NCBI RefSeq assembly: GCF_902459565.1
Contig: NZ_CABPSN010000010.1
Coordinates: forward strand, 115,037-179,036
Source of the DNA: Pandoraea aquatica
Lineage (GTDB): Bacteria > Pseudomonadota > Gammaproteobacteria > Burkholderiales > Burkholderiaceae
DNA: 64,000 nucleotides
Direction of reading: 5' to 3'
Position 1 is the first letter of the stretch. The number at the start of each line of letters is the position of its first letter. Shown here in pieces: positions 52,947 to 62,351 of the stretch. The notes beneath the pieces were generated by a model. It ran no database searches. It saw only the letters and a list, made by a program, of their open reading frames with translations, and was not told the DNA's origin. Both the position numbers and the translations under genes were made by a program.

Positions 52947-54560
52947 ATGCGTCGTCGCTCGCTTGCATCCCGTCACACTCTCGCCGCCACACTCACCGCG
53001 CTTGCTTTGCCGCTGATTCCGTTGGCAGCGAACGCCAAACCGCTCACCGTCTGCACCGAAGCCAGCCCGGAAGGGTTCGACGTCGTGCGCTACAACTCGC
53101 TCACCACGACCAACGCATCGGCCGACCCGGTGTTCAACCGTCTGGTCGAGTTCGATGCCGCGCAAGCCAAGGTCGTGCCGAGTCTCGCGACCAAATGGGA
53201 AGTGACGCCGGACGGCCTCACGTACACATTCACGCTGCGCCCGAACGTCAGCTTCCACAGCAACGATCTCTTCAAGCCGACGCGCGCGTTCAACGCTGAC
53301 GACGTCGTCTTCACCTTCGATCGCATGCTCAACGACAACGCGCCGTGGCACAAGCTCACGCCGTCGGGCTTCCCGCATGCGCAGTCGCTGTCGCTGGGCA
53401 AACTGATCAAGTCGGTCCAGAAGGTCGACGACAACACGGTGCGCTTCACACTCTCCGAGCCGGACGCTGTGTTCCTTTCGATGCTGTCGATGGGCTTCGC
53501 GTCGATCTATTCGGCCGAGTACGCCGACAAGCTCGTTGCGGCGAACAAGACGGATGACCTCAACGCGCGTCCGATCGGCACCGGCCCGTTTGTCTTCCGC
53601 AGCTATCAGAAGGACAGCGTGGTGCGGTACGACGCCAACAAGTCGTACTTCGGCGGCGCACCGGCGTCCGAGCGTCTGATCTACACGATCGTGCCGGACC
53701 CCGCCGTGCGTGCGCAGAAGGTCAAGGTCGGCGAGTGCCAGATCGCGCTGTCGCCCAAGCCGCTCGACGTGCAGGCCGCGCGTGCCGACAAGGCGCTCAA
53801 GGTCGTCGAGACGCCCGCCTTCATGACGGCCTTCGTCGCCATCAACACGCAGCACAAGCCGCTGAACGACGTGCGCGTGCGTCAAGCGCTGAACCTCGCA
53901 TTCGACAAGCCGAGCTACGTGAAGCAAGTGTTCGAAGGCACGGCCACGCCGGCGGTGAACGTGTATCCGCCGAACACGTGGAGCTATGCGAAGAATGTGG
54001 CGGACTATCCGCACAACATCGATCGTGCGAAGAAGCTGCTGGCGGACGCCGGTTTCCCGCAAGGTTTCGAGACGACGATCTGGACGCGTCCGGCAGGCAG
54101 TCTGCTCAATCCGAACCCGCGCGTGGGCGCCGAGATGCTGCAAAGCGACCTGGCGAAGATCGGCGTGAAGGCGCAGATCAAGACGGTGGAGTGGGGCGAG
54201 CTGATTCGTCGCGGCAAGGCGGGTGAGCACGACCTGCTGTTCATGGGCTGGTCGGGTGACAACGGCGATCCGGATAACTTCCTCACGCCCCAATTCAGCT
54301 GCGCGGCTGTCACCTCGGGTACGAACTTCGCCCGCTTTTGCGACGCCAATCTCGACAAGCTGATCAGCGACGGCAAGCGCACGCACGACATCGCCGCGCG
54401 TACCGCCAAGTATCAGGCGGCGCAGAAGACGATCAAGGACGACGCGCTGTGGATTCCGCTGGCGCATCCGATCGCAGCCGTGATCACGCGCAGTGACGTG
54501 TCGGGCTATCAGGTCAGCCCGTTCGGCCGTCAGGACTTCTCGGCGGTGAAGGTCAAGTAA
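52947..54560 (+). CDS. ABC transporter substrate-binding protein, peptide (DppA/OppA) family
   Basis: A 537-residue periplasmic binding protein (SBP_bac_5). The signal peptide is residues 1-30 with ANA|KP cleavage. The mature start KPLTVCTEASPEGFDVVRYN, with Cys close to the N-terminus, resembles dipeptide/heme-binding DppA. The conserved RPIGTGPFVFRSYQKD and VRQALNLAFDK segments are intact. The start ATG 52947 has GGAGAAG nine bases upstream. No permease or ATPase genes follow, only a terminator, so it must work with a transporter encoded elsewhere. Confidence 0.93.
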   Translation: MRRRSLASRHTLAATLTALALPLIPLAANAKPLTVCTEASPEGFDVVRYNSLTTTNASADPVFNRLVEFDAAQAKVVPSLATKWEVTPDGLTYTFTLRPNVSFHSNDLFKPTRAFNADDVVFTFDRMLNDNAPWHKLTPSGFPHAQSLSLGKLIKSVQKVDDNTVRFTLSEPDAVFLSMLSMGFASIYSAEYADKLVAANKTDDLNARPIGTGPFVFRSYQKDSVVRYDANKSYFGGAPASERLIYTIVPDPAVRAQKVKVGECQIALSPKPLDVQAARADKALKVVETPAFMTAFVAINTQHKPLNDVRVRQALNLAFDKPSYVKQVFEGTATPAVNVYPPNTWSYAKNVADYPHNIDRAKKLLADAGFPQGFETTIWTRPAGSLLNPNPRVGAEMLQSDLAKIGVKAQIKTVEWGELIRRGKAGEHDLLFMGWSGDNGDPDNFLTPQFSCAAVTSGTNFARFCDANLDKLISDGKRTHDIAARTAKYQAAQKTIKDDALWIPLAHPIAAVITRSDVSGYQVSPFGRQDFSAVKVK

Positions 54561-54593
54561 GCGCCTCACTCGCAGCAGACGTCCCCGAAAGAC

Positions 54594-54629
54594 AAAAAGC
54601 CATGCCCTTCGACAGGGCATGGCTTTTTT
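54594..54629. terminator. Bidirectional terminator
   Basis: AAAAAGCCATGCCC (54594-54607) pairs perfectly with GGGCATGGCTTTTT (54615-54628), with A/T runs on both sides. It ends the binding-protein gene and the convergent four-gene operon. Confidence 0.95.
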
Positions 54630-54650
54630 CATGGAGACGCGAGGCGGACG

Positions 54651-55553
54651 TCAGGCGTTCGGCGCGCTCTCCGCTTTGCTCTCTGCTTCGCCGATGCGGA
54701 ACACCTGCGATAGGTCCCAATCCGCCATGCCGCGCTCTGCGGCGTCCTTGAGCAAACGACGCACTTCCGGCAGCACCCGCTGCACGGTCGCGCTCGCGTG
54801 CGCGAGTTCGGCAATCGCATCGAGATCCTTCAGAATCACGCGCACCGTGCCGGTGGCGAAATCGGGCGGCGTGACCATGCGCGGCCAGAGCGTTTGCATG
54901 AGGACGGAATCGGCCCAGCCGCCTTGCAACGCCGACGGCACCGCCGCCGTATCGATGCCGCTGCGCTTGGCCAGCACGAAAGCTTCGGCCAGGCCTGCGA
55001 GCGTGGTGGCGACGATGGCCTGATTGGCGAGCTTGGTCGTCTGACCTGCACCGATGTCGCCCATACGGGTGACGCGCGACGAGAACGCGCGCAGCACCGG
55101 CGTCACGGCGTCGATGGCGTCGGCAGGGCCGCCTGCCATGATGGCCAGCGTCCCGGCCTGCGCGCCGCCTGTGCCGCCGGAGACCGGGGCGTCGATCCAG
55201 ACGCTGCCGGTGGCCTCATGCCAGCGCTTCGCCAGATTGCGGGTGAGCGCGGGCGAGAGCGTCGAGTGATCGACGAGATAGCGCGGGGGCGTTGCGGCGT
55301 GCACGAGCCCGTGCTCACCGAATACCACCTCTTCGACGGCCTTGCCATCGCCCAGACAGAGCAGGGCGATGTCGACGCATTCGCCGAGCGCCTGCGGGGT
55401 GACGCAGGCGATGGCGCCGGCGTCGGTCAATGCGCCGAGCTTGGCCGCAGAACGGTTCCAGACGGCGACGTCGTGGCCGGCAGCGAGCAGCCGTTGCGTC
55501 ATGGGTTCGCCCATGCGGCCGATGCCGCAAAAGCCTACGCGTGGGGTAGTCAT
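54651..55553 (-). CDS. 3-hydroxyisobutyrate-dehydrogenase-type NAD(P)-dependent oxidoreductase
   Basis: 300 residues of the beta-hydroxyacid dehydrogenase family (includes tartronate-semialdehyde reductase). GFCGIGRMGEPMTQRL (6-21) is the dinucleotide motif. DAPVSGGTGGAQAGTLA is near 118-134, and the catalytic Lys lies in GAGQTTKLANQ near 163-173. Its start codon overlaps the dehydratase stop in TGATG, with GAGGA nearby, so translation is coupled. Last gene of the sugar-acid-type operon. It likely reduces or oxidises a short hydroxyacid formed from the dehydratase product (inference). Confidence 0.9.
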   Translation of the reverse strand: MTTPRVGFCGIGRMGEPMTQRLLAAGHDVAVWNRSAAKLGALTDAGAIACVTPQALGECVDIALLCLGDGKAVEEVVFGEHGLVHAATPPRYLVDHSTLSPALTRNLAKRWHEATGSVWIDAPVSGGTGGAQAGTLAIMAGGPADAIDAVTPVLRAFSSRVTRMGDIGAGQTTKLANQAIVATTLAGLAEAFVLAKRSGIDTAAVPSALQGGWADSVLMQTLWPRMVTPPDFATGTVRVILKDLDAIAELAHASATVQRVLPEVRRLLKDAAERGMADWDLSQVFRIGEAESKAESAPNA

Positions 55554-57295
55554 CAATTCGGGTCCTCGTGGGTTGGCGTCTCCCCGATAGACGCTTCGTA
55601 GGGCCATTCCACAGCCCCCGAATGGGTCACCGCGCCCAGCTTGGCGGGCCGTACGAGCGCTTCGTACTTTTCCAGTACGCCGCCCAGACGGCCGCGCACG
55701 AACGGTTTGGCCTCGGCGGCCCGCGCGGCGAGTGCTTCGTCGGAGAGTTCGACGTCGAGCTTACCCTTGATTGCGTCGATGTGGATGGTATCGCCGTCTC
55801 GAAGTAGGCGAATCGGTCCGCCCGCCGCCGCTTCGGGGCCGACGTAACCGATGCACATGCCGCGTGTTGCGCCCGAGAAGCGGCCATCGGTGAGCAGCGC
55901 GACCTTCTCGCCCATGCCTTGCCCGTAGATCGCTGCCGTCACGCTCAGCATCTCGCGCATGCCCGGTCCGCCCTTGGGGCCTTCGTTGCGAATCACGAGC
56001 ACGTCGCCCTCACGATATGTCTGCGCGGACACCACGGCCATGCAATCCTCTTCCGTCTCGAACACGCGGGCGGTGCCGGTGAACGTGAGGTGCTTGAGGC
56101 CTGCGGTTTTGAGCGCCGCGCCGTCCGGCGCGAGGTTGCCGCGCAGCACGACCAGTCCGGCGTTCGGCGAGAGCGGTTCGGTGTGCGGTTTGACTACGCG
56201 TCCGTCGGGGCCAGGGAAGGCGCGCAACGCGTCGGCCAGCGTCTCGCCCGTCTGCGTGAGCGTGTCGCCGTGGATGTGACCGCCTGCGAGCAACGCGTTG
56301 AGCACCGCAGGCACGCCGCCGACGTGATGCAGATCGACCGCGAGATAGCGTCCGCCGGGCTGCATGTCGCCGATGAGCGGCGTGCGGGCGAGGACTTCGG
56401 AAACATCGTCGAGCGTGAATTCGATTCCGGCCTCATGGGCAATGGCGGGAATGTGCAGCATGGCGTTGGTCGAGCCGCCGGTGGCCGCCACGGCTGCGCA
56501 GGCGTTCTCCAGACTCTTGCGCGTGACGAGGTCGCGCGGCAGCGGTCCGCCGTTGCGCAGCGCACGCATCACGTTTTCGCCAGCGCGACGCGCAATCGCG
56601 ATCCGTTCGCTGTAGACGGCCGGCACCATCGCAGAGCCGAGCGGTGCCAAGCCGAGTACTTCCGCGACCATCGCCATCGTGTTGGCGGTGAACTGACCGG
56701 GGCATGAGCCTGCCGTGGGCGTGCAACGCTTTTCGATGCCGCGCAGCGTCTCGGCAGACATATCGCCGCGTTGGGCCGTGCCGACCGCTTCGATGGCTGT
56801 GAGGATCGTGGCCTGCGTGCCGTCGGGTGCCACGCCGGGCAGCATCGCGCCGCCGAAGAGGAACACGCCGGGCACGTTCACGCGCACCATGCCCATCAGA
56901 ATGCCGGGCAGCGTCTTGTCGCAGCCCGCCACGCCGACGAGCGCGTCGTAGCAATGCGCACGCACGAACAGCTCCACGCTGTCGGCAATCGTCTCGCGCG
57001 AGACCAGGGAGAAGCGCATGCCCGAATGGTTCATCGACGTGCCGTCGGACACCGAGATGGCCGAGCCGCGAATCGGTACGCCGCCACCGGCGGCCACGCC
57101 CAGACGCACGTTGTCCGAAATCTGATTCAGCGACATGGAGCAGGGCGTGTTCTCGCCGAACGTGTCGACGATGGCGACGAACGGTTTGTCGATGGCCGCG
57201 TCGTCGAGGCCGGTGGCGCGCAGGAAGGCGCGATGCGGCGTGCGCGTAATGCCTTCGGTGACCGTGCGGGAGCGGTGTTTGTGCAGATCTGTCAT
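55553..57295 (-). CDS. IlvD/EDD-family dehydratase
   Basis: A 580-residue Fe-S dehydratase that removes water from a dihydroxy acid or aldonic acid to give a 2-keto acid. The three cluster cysteines are seen: [10 protein letters not shown] near 45-54, [10 protein letters not shown] near 119-128, and [14 protein letters not shown] near 188-201. The N-terminus has [15 protein letters not shown]. The family includes dihydroxy-acid dehydratase (IlvD) and sugar-acid dehydratases. The setting in an operon with an anion/sugar-acid MFS, an SDR and a hydroxyacid dehydrogenase favours a catabolic sugar-acid role over branched-chain synthesis. AAGGAAG precedes ATG 57295. Confidence 0.88.
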   Translation of the reverse strand: MTDLHKHRSRTVTEGITRTPHRAFLRATGLDDAAIDKPFVAIVDTFGENTPCSMSLNQISDNVRLGVAAGGGVPIRGSAISVSDGTSMNHSGMRFSLVSRETIADSVELFVRAHCYDALVGVAGCDKTLPGILMGMVRVNVPGVFLFGGAMLPGVAPDGTQATILTAIEAVGTAQRGDMSAETLRGIEKRCTPTAGSCPGQFTANTMAMVAEVLGLAPLGSAMVPAVYSERIAIARRAGENVMRALRNGGPLPRDLVTRKSLENACAAVAATGGSTNAMLHIPAIAHEAGIEFTLDDVSEVLARTPLIGDMQPGGRYLAVDLHHVGGVPAVLNALLAGGHIHGDTLTQTGETLADALRAFPGPDGRVVKPHTEPLSPNAGLVVLRGNLAPDGAALKTAGLKHLTFTGTARVFETEEDCMAVVSAQTYREGDVLVIRNEGPKGGPGMREMLSVTAAIYGQGMGEKVALLTDGRFSGATRGMCIGYVGPEAAAGGPIRLLRDGDTIHIDAIKGKLDVELSDEALAARAAEAKPFVRGRLGGVLEKYEALVRPAKLGAVTHSGAVEWPYEASIGETPTHEDPN

Positions 57296-57356
57296 GGGGA
57301 CTTCCTTATGCTTTTGTGGCGGGTGCGCTCGCGTCGACCCGAGGTCGATTACGTAA

Positions 57357-58145
57357 TTACGTGTTGAGCAGCAACCCGTTTTCAATGGCGAGCACCTGAC
57401 CCGTCATCGCGGGTGCGCGGGCGGCAAGGAACCACGCCAGCTCGGCAACTTCAGCCGGTTGCGAGACACGCTTGAGCGGCGAGTTCTCGCGCATGCCGTC
57501 GACGACGCGACCGTACGCCTCGTCGCCGAGCACGCGACGCAGCAGGCCGTCGTCGACCATGCCCGGCGCGATGGCGTTCACGCGCACGTGCGGCGCGAGG
57601 TTGCGGGCGAGCGAGAGCGTGAGCGCGTTGACCGCGCCCTTCGAGGCCGCGTAAGCAATCGACGACCCCGTGCCGTTGAGCGACGCCAGCGACGAGATGT
57701 TGATGACCGATGCTGACATCGTCGATGCCGCAGACGCCGGACGCTCACGCAGCAATGGCGCGGCGGCGCGCGTCATCTGGAACATGCCGATGAGGTTCAC
57801 GCGATAGATGCGCTCGAACTCGACGGCGTCGATGGCTTCGAGATCGCTGTGCGGGATCACGCGCGTGGTGCCGGCGCTGTTGACGAGGGCGTCGAGCCGC
57901 CCCCATTTCGCGCCGACGGCATCCGCCAAGCGGCGGCAGGCGGCGTCGTCACCCACATCGGCATCGACGACAAGCGTTTGCGCACCGGCGTCGCGGCATT
58001 GCGCCGCGACCGCTTCGGCAGCCGCCCGCGTGCTGTCGTCGAAGTTGTTGATGGCCACGGCCCAGCCGTCCTGCGCAAAGCGCAGGGCGGTGGCCGCACC
58101 GATGCCCGTGGCGGCACCGGTTACGAGACAGACGGGAAAACTCAT
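57357..58145 (-). CDS. SDR-family oxidoreductase
   Basis: A 262-residue classical short-chain dehydrogenase. [13 protein letters not shown] (8-20) binds NAD(P), VNSAGTTR is near 87-94, the catalytic Ser lies in ISSLAS near 145-150 and the Tyr-x3-Lys in YAASKGA near 162-168. Its ATG overlaps the upstream MFS stop by four bases (ATGA), and the dehydratase gene follows after 61 bases, so it belongs to the operon. It may oxidise the imported sugar or lactone precursor. Substrate unknown. Confidence 0.9.
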   Translation of the reverse strand: MSFPVCLVTGAATGIGAATALRFAQDGWAVAINNFDDSTRAAAEAVAAQCRDAGAQTLVVDADVGDDAACRRLADAVGAKWGRLDALVNSAGTTRVIPHSDLEAIDAVEFERIYRVNLIGMFQMTRAAAPLLRERPASAASTMSASVINISSLASLNGTGSSIAYAASKGAVNALTLSLARNLAPHVRVNAIAPGMVDDGLLRRVLGDEAYGRVVDGMRENSPLKRVSQPAEVAELAWFLAARAPAMTGQVLAIENGLLLNT

Positions 58146-59488
58146 GCATGACTCCGTTGGGGCTTGAGCGACATCACGATGCATGCCCCGCCGACCAGCG
58201 CACACGCCAGCACGATCATGCCCGGCAACAACTGCCCGGTACTGTCTTTGAGAAAGCCGATGACGTACGGGCTGACGAAGCCCGCGAGGTTGCCGGTCGA
58301 ATTGATTAGCGCGATGGCGGCGGCGGCACCCGCGCCGCCCATCATCGCGGTCGGAATGCCCCAGAAGACCGGCGCAATCGAGTTGATGCCGATCGCCGCG
58401 ACGATCAGTGCCGCCATCGACCACCAGAGATGTTGCGCGAGCAGCACCGAGGCGACCATGCCCGCTGCGCCCAGCAGGCAACACACGGCCACATGCATGC
58501 GACGTTCGTTGTGCCGGTCGGCATGACGCGCGACCAGAATCATCGCGACGGCGCTCACCAGCGACGGCACGGCCGAGAGCAGACCGATGTTGCCGAGGTT
58601 GGCGACGCCTGCTGCGCGAATCATCGTGGGCAGCCAGAACACGAGTCCGTAGTTGCCCATCGCGATGCAGAAGTACAGCAGACCGAGCAGCCACACGCGG
58701 CCGCTACCGAACACCTGACGCACGCTGTGATGCGCGCGCGTACTGTCGTCGGCGGCGAGGTCTTGCGCCAGCAGACGTTTCTCGTCCGCGTTCAGCCACT
58801 TCACCGTTTCGATCCGGTCCTGAAGCACGAAGAACGCCGCGATGCCGACGAGCAGCGACGCAATGCCTTCGATCAGGAACAACCATTGCCAGCCCGCGTA
58901 ACCGTGCATGCCGCCGAAGTGCTGCATGATCCAGCCCGAAAGCGGACCGCCGATGGCCCCCGAGACGGGAATGGCGACCATGAACAGCGCAATGATCTGC
59001 GAGCGCTTGTTCGACGGGAACCACGTGGCGAGATAGAGCACGATGCCCGGGAAGAAGCCCGCCTCGGCCACGCCGAGCAGGAAGCGCAGCGCGTAGAAGG
59101 ACATCGGCCCCTGCGTGAACATCGTCAGGCAGGAAATGATCGACCATGTGACCATGATGCGCGCGATCCACATGCGCGCGCCCACGCGATGCAGGATCAG
59201 GTTGCTCGGCACCTCGAAGATGAAGTAGCCGAGGAAGAACACGCCCGCACCTGCGCCGTACACGGTCTCGGACAGCGACAGGTCGGAGAGCATCTCCAGC
59301 TTGGCGAAGCTCACGTTCACGCGGTCGATGTACGCGACGATGAACGCGAGAAAGAGGAACGGGATGATGTGCCAGGTCAGCTTGCGGTACAGCGCATCGC
59401 GCTGCGCAGGACTGGCCGCCGCAGGGGCAGCGCCGGTGCCGGCATGCGGCTGTGCACCGCCCGGGTAGGACGAGGGGGACGAGCTCAT
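58142..59488 (-). CDS. MFS transporter, anion:cation symporter (ACS) type
   Basis: A 448-residue inner-membrane importer with 12 predicted helices and a 30-residue Ser/Pro/Gly-rich N-tail. AFIVAYIDRVNVSFAKL in helix 1 (near 49-65), GYFIFEVPSNLILHRVGAR in helix 2 and GVAEAGFFPG in helix 4 are the marks of the ACS family, which carries tartrate, glucarate, phthalate and similar acids. ATG 59488 has GGAGA upstream. First gene of the sugar-acid-type operon and divergent from a LysR gene. Confidence 0.9.
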   Translation of the reverse strand: MSSSPSSYPGGAQPHAGTGAAPAAASPAQRDALYRKLTWHIIPFLFLAFIVAYIDRVNVSFAKLEMLSDLSLSETVYGAGAGVFFLGYFIFEVPSNLILHRVGARMWIARIMVTWSIISCLTMFTQGPMSFYALRFLLGVAEAGFFPGIVLYLATWFPSNKRSQIIALFMVAIPVSGAIGGPLSGWIMQHFGGMHGYAGWQWLFLIEGIASLLVGIAAFFVLQDRIETVKWLNADEKRLLAQDLAADDSTRAHHSVRQVFGSGRVWLLGLLYFCIAMGNYGLVFWLPTMIRAAGVANLGNIGLLSAVPSLVSAVAMILVARHADRHNERRMHVAVCCLLGAAGMVASVLLAQHLWWSMAALIVAAIGINSIAPVFWGIPTAMMGGAGAAAAIALINSTGNLAGFVSPYVIGFLKDSTGQLLPGMIVLACALVGGACIVMSLKPQRSHA

Positions 59489-59559
59489 GGGTGTTGTCTC
59501 CGTGGTGCGTGCCGTGTGGCACGTCGAGTTATTGGGCAACCTGACGCGCATCCGTAGAT

Positions 59560-59571
59560 CATTCGGTTATG
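59560..59571 (+). promoter_or_regulatory. 12-base site (copy 1) near the MFS promoter
   Basis: CATTCGGTTATG. It differs by one base from CATTTGGTTATG at 59707-59718. Both lie in the divergent LysR/MFS intergenic region, one close to each gene, so they are candidate regulator sites. Confidence 0.5.
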
Positions 59572-59706
59572 CGAAGGAGATTCGGCGATGTGCGATGGAT
59601 CGTCGCTCCGGTGCATCGAATATCCCTGTGCGGCCATGCTGCTCGTACGAAGGGTAAGGGGTCGGTCGCCGTGGCGGCAAATCACACTTTGCGCACGCGG
59701 CATTAC

Positions 59707-59718
59707 CATTTGGTTATG
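59707..59718 (+). promoter_or_regulatory. 12-base site (copy 2) near the LysR start
   Basis: CATTTGGTTATG, 147 bases from its twin at 59560-59571 and 42 bases before the LysR start codon. This position is suited to autoregulation. Confidence 0.5.
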
Positions 59719-59760
59719 ATCTCGACTTGACGTGTTTCCCCCGAGCTTTCCGCATTCGCC

Positions 59761-60717
59761 ATGACAACGACCGATAACTCGATAGAGCGCTTCTTCCGCA
59801 GTGGCCTGAAGCTCGGTCATCTGCGCATGCTGGTGACGCTGGGCGAACTGCGTCAGGTCACGCGCGTGGCGGCGGCGTTTCACGTCACGCAGCCCGCCAT
59901 CTCCAAGCAGATCGGGGAAATCGAAGAGGCGCTCGGCGCGCCGGTGGTGCGGCGGGTGGGCAATGCGGTGGAGCTGACCGGCATCGGACGCGTGCTCGTG
60001 GAGCGCGGACGCGAAATCCTGCGGCAGATCGAACTGGCGCGCCGCGACGTGAGCGCGTTGACCGCAGGGACAGCTGGGCATGTGCGCTTTGGTGCGGTGG
60101 TGACGATTCCTCAGCCCCTGATCGCGCACGCGGTCGAGTTGTTCACGCGCCGTGCGCCGAATGCCTCGTTCTCGTTTGTGGAGGCCACGCTGGACCGTCT
60201 GCTCAAGATGATGGACGAGGGCAATCTCGATCTGGCGCTCGGGCGCAATCGGGTGACCGGCCATCTGGCGGTGATGCGCAACGAGTCGCTGCACCACGAG
60301 CCGTTCGTGTTCGTCGTCGGCACCCAGCACCCGCTCGGCGCTGCGGAGGCGGCCGTCTCATGGCGCGATTTGCAGGACGTGCGATGGATCACGCCGATGC
60401 GTGGCTCGCCCGCCTTCACCACGATGGCCGAGATTCTCGCCGAGCATGGGGTGACGTTGCAGCGTCCGGCCATCGAGTCGAGTTCGCTCGCGTTGAATCT
60501 GTCGCTGCTGCGCGGCGGCGGGTTCGTCTCGATCCTGCCGCTCTCGCTCGCGCGACGCTATGCCCAGCGCGGGACCATGCGCGTGCTGCCGCTGCCGCCG
60601 TTGGGGCCGCTGGGCGATGCGATTCTTTATTGGCGGGAAGACACCACGACCCCCGCATCGCAACTGTTCGCGGCGTGCCTGCGGGAGTCGTCTGCCGAGT
60701 TGATCGACGCGAACTGA
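59761..60717 (+). CDS. LysR-family transcriptional regulator of the sugar-acid operon
   Basis: 318 residues. The winged helix-turn-helix (about 16-76, RVAAAFHVTQPAISKQIGEIEEALG) is of the GbpR-type LysR group, members of which regulate sugar or lignin-derived acid genes. The effector domain is about 105-310. It is divergent from the MFS-SDR-dehydratase-dehydrogenase operon, which it probably controls. The operon intermediate is the expected inducer (inference). Confidence 0.9.
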   Translation: MTTTDNSIERFFRSGLKLGHLRMLVTLGELRQVTRVAAAFHVTQPAISKQIGEIEEALGAPVVRRVGNAVELTGIGRVLVERGREILRQIELARRDVSALTAGTAGHVRFGAVVTIPQPLIAHAVELFTRRAPNASFSFVEATLDRLLKMMDEGNLDLALGRNRVTGHLAVMRNESLHHEPFVFVVGTQHPLGAAEAAVSWRDLQDVRWITPMRGSPAFTTMAEILAEHGVTLQRPAIESSSLALNLSLLRGGGFVSILPLSLARRYAQRGTMRVLPLPPLGPLGDAILYWREDTTTPASQLFAACLRESSAELIDAN

Positions 60718-60836
60718 CGCACACGTTGGAGCAGGCTTATCGGCATGCTTTGGGACAGGGCGAGGCGGCGTGGTGACCGGTGCGTAGACTGACGCGTCAT
60801 CGTAATGAACGTCATGAATCGCTTCGGAGGTTGCTC

Positions 60837-61244
60837 ATGAAACTGCTGTCCCGTCCTGTTGCTAGTCTCGCGTTTGCGGCCGCGCTCGTCACCCTGGGCG
60901 GATGCGCCATGCAGGCCAGTTCGCCGACGCCTGTCACCTTGCCCGCGACCGCATCGGCAACCTCACCCGCAACGCTACCGGTGGCCGCGCCGGGCCCCAT
61001 CGCACGCGATCCGCTGCCGTCCGCACTGAACAATCCTTCGCGTCGGCCTTGCACGCCCGAGTGGTTCTCCTATCTGGAGAAGCATTACACCGCGGTGGGC
61101 GACGCGCAGGGGCATGGCCCCGATCTGGGCAGCGACGAATGGCTCGATGCGTTCGAGCGCCGTCGCAACCTGCCGTCGACAAGCGCTTTGCCGCGCGAGC
61201 AACGGTGCGCCACGCTGGCACGCGAACTCGATTACCGCTATTGA
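60837..61244 (+). CDS. Small lipoprotein, unknown function
   Basis: 135 residues from ATG 60837, with GGAGG six bases upstream. The lipoprotein signal ends in the lipobox TLGGC (Cys near 22). A Thr/Ala/Pro-rich linker follows, then a compact C-terminal domain (about 60-135) with PCTPEWFSYLEKHY and two more Cys (about 65 and 125) that could form a disulfide. I do not recognise the family. Convergent with the next SDR gene. Confidence 0.78.
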   Translation: MKLLSRPVASLAFAAALVTLGGCAMQASSPTPVTLPATASATSPATLPVAAPGPIARDPLPSALNNPSRRPCTPEWFSYLEKHYTAVGDAQGHGPDLGSDEWLDAFERRRNLPSTSALPREQRCATLARELDYRY

Positions 61245-61250
61245 TCGCGC

Positions 61251-61288
61251 GTGCATGCGTGCCCTTCTTTCGTAGGGCTCGCATGCAC
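61251..61288. repeat. Long hairpin between convergent genes
   Basis: GTGCATGCG-T-GCCC (61251-61264) pairs with GGGC-T-CGCATGCAC (61275-61288), with a 10-base loop. No T-run on either side. Probably limits read-through between the lipoprotein and SDR genes. Confidence 0.6.
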
Positions 61289-61298
61289 AACGTTCACG

Positions 61299-62123
61299 TC
61301 AGGCCGCGTTGGCTACAGCCTTCAGGCCGTAACGCTTGCCCGGCGAGGTGTTGCTCAGTCCTTGCGACATCTTGCGACGCAGCGCGTCGTACGCGCTCCA
61401 CTCGTCGCCATCCTGCAACGGCGGGATGGTGACGGCTTCGCCCTGATCGAGTCCGGCCAGCGCAGCATCCACGAGATCGTCTGATGTCATCAACCATTCC
61501 TGCGGCAATTCGTGATGCGACTTGCCCGCCACTTCCCAGAACTCCGTGATCGTTGCGCCCGGCAACACGGCTTGCACACGCACGCCCGTATCGGCGAGCT
61601 GATGTTGCAGCGATTGCGAGAACGCGAGTACGAACGCCTTCGAGCCGCCGTACACGTCGTTGAGCAGTTCCGGTGCGATGGCGACGACCGACGCGATGTT
61701 GATGACGGTGCCGCGCCCGCGTGCCACGAAGCCCGGGACGGCGGCGTAGGTCAGGCGCGTGAGCGCGGTCACGTTGACTTCGATCATGTCGGTCAGGTGA
61801 TCGACGTCCGCTTGCAGCAGCGGTGCGACCGCGCCGAAGCCGGCGTTGTTCACGAGCGTGTCGATGCGCGTGTCTTCGCGCAGGCGCGCTTCGACGAGTG
61901 CCTGACCTTCACGGGTGGAGAGATCCGCGCTCAGGATATCGACCCGACGACCGGTCTCGACGTGAAGGCGCTGCGCGGCTTCGAGCAGGCGCGCCGTGTT
62001 GCGGGCGACCAGAATGAGGTCGTGGCCGCGACGGGCGAGGCGGTCGGCGTAAATTGCGCCGATGCCAGAGGATGCGCCGGTAATCAGTGCGACGCCGCGT
62101 TGGGTTTGGGTGGATGCGTTCAT
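61299..62123 (-). CDS. SDR-family oxidoreductase
   Basis: 274 residues from ATG 62123. The nucleotide motif LITGASSGIGAIYADRLA is near 13-30, VNNAGFGA near 88-95 and the Tyr-x3-Lys as YGGSKAFVLAFS near 156-167. This layout is that of the DltE/YqjQ-like short-chain dehydrogenases of unknown substrate. A divergent GlxA-type regulator lies 228 bases away and may control it. Confidence 0.9.
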   Translation of the reverse strand: MNASTQTQRGVALITGASSGIGAIYADRLARRGHDLILVARNTARLLEAAQRLHVETGRRVDILSADLSTREGQALVEARLREDTRIDTLVNNAGFGAVAPLLQADVDHLTDMIEVNVTALTRLTYAAVPGFVARGRGTVINIASVVAIAPELLNDVYGGSKAFVLAFSQSLQHQLADTGVRVQAVLPGATITEFWEVAGKSHHELPQEWLMTSDDLVDAALAGLDQGEAVTIPPLQDGDEWSAYDALRRKMSQGLSNTSPGKRYGLKAVANAA

Positions 62124-62351
62124 GGTGCTTCGTGTTCCTGTGGTGAGGTCTATGACGTTGAGTGTCGTCCGTAACCTCAAAGTCTCAAATGACAGGAAAA
62201 CCACTTTTTAGGACAAGCGTGTCCGACGCCCTCACATCCCGCCGACTACAATCGACGCATCGGTCATGCGACGCGTCGTTGGTGTTGCCGCATGGCTTTC
62301 CCTTGTGCTGTTCGGAACCTTCCGTTCATGGCCCTGATGGCCTTTTGCGCT

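Noticed and set aside
58146..58694. N-terminal 183-codon extension of the SDR gene
   Set aside because: It runs in another frame inside the MFS gene; the SDR clearly starts at the ATG overlapping the MFS stop.
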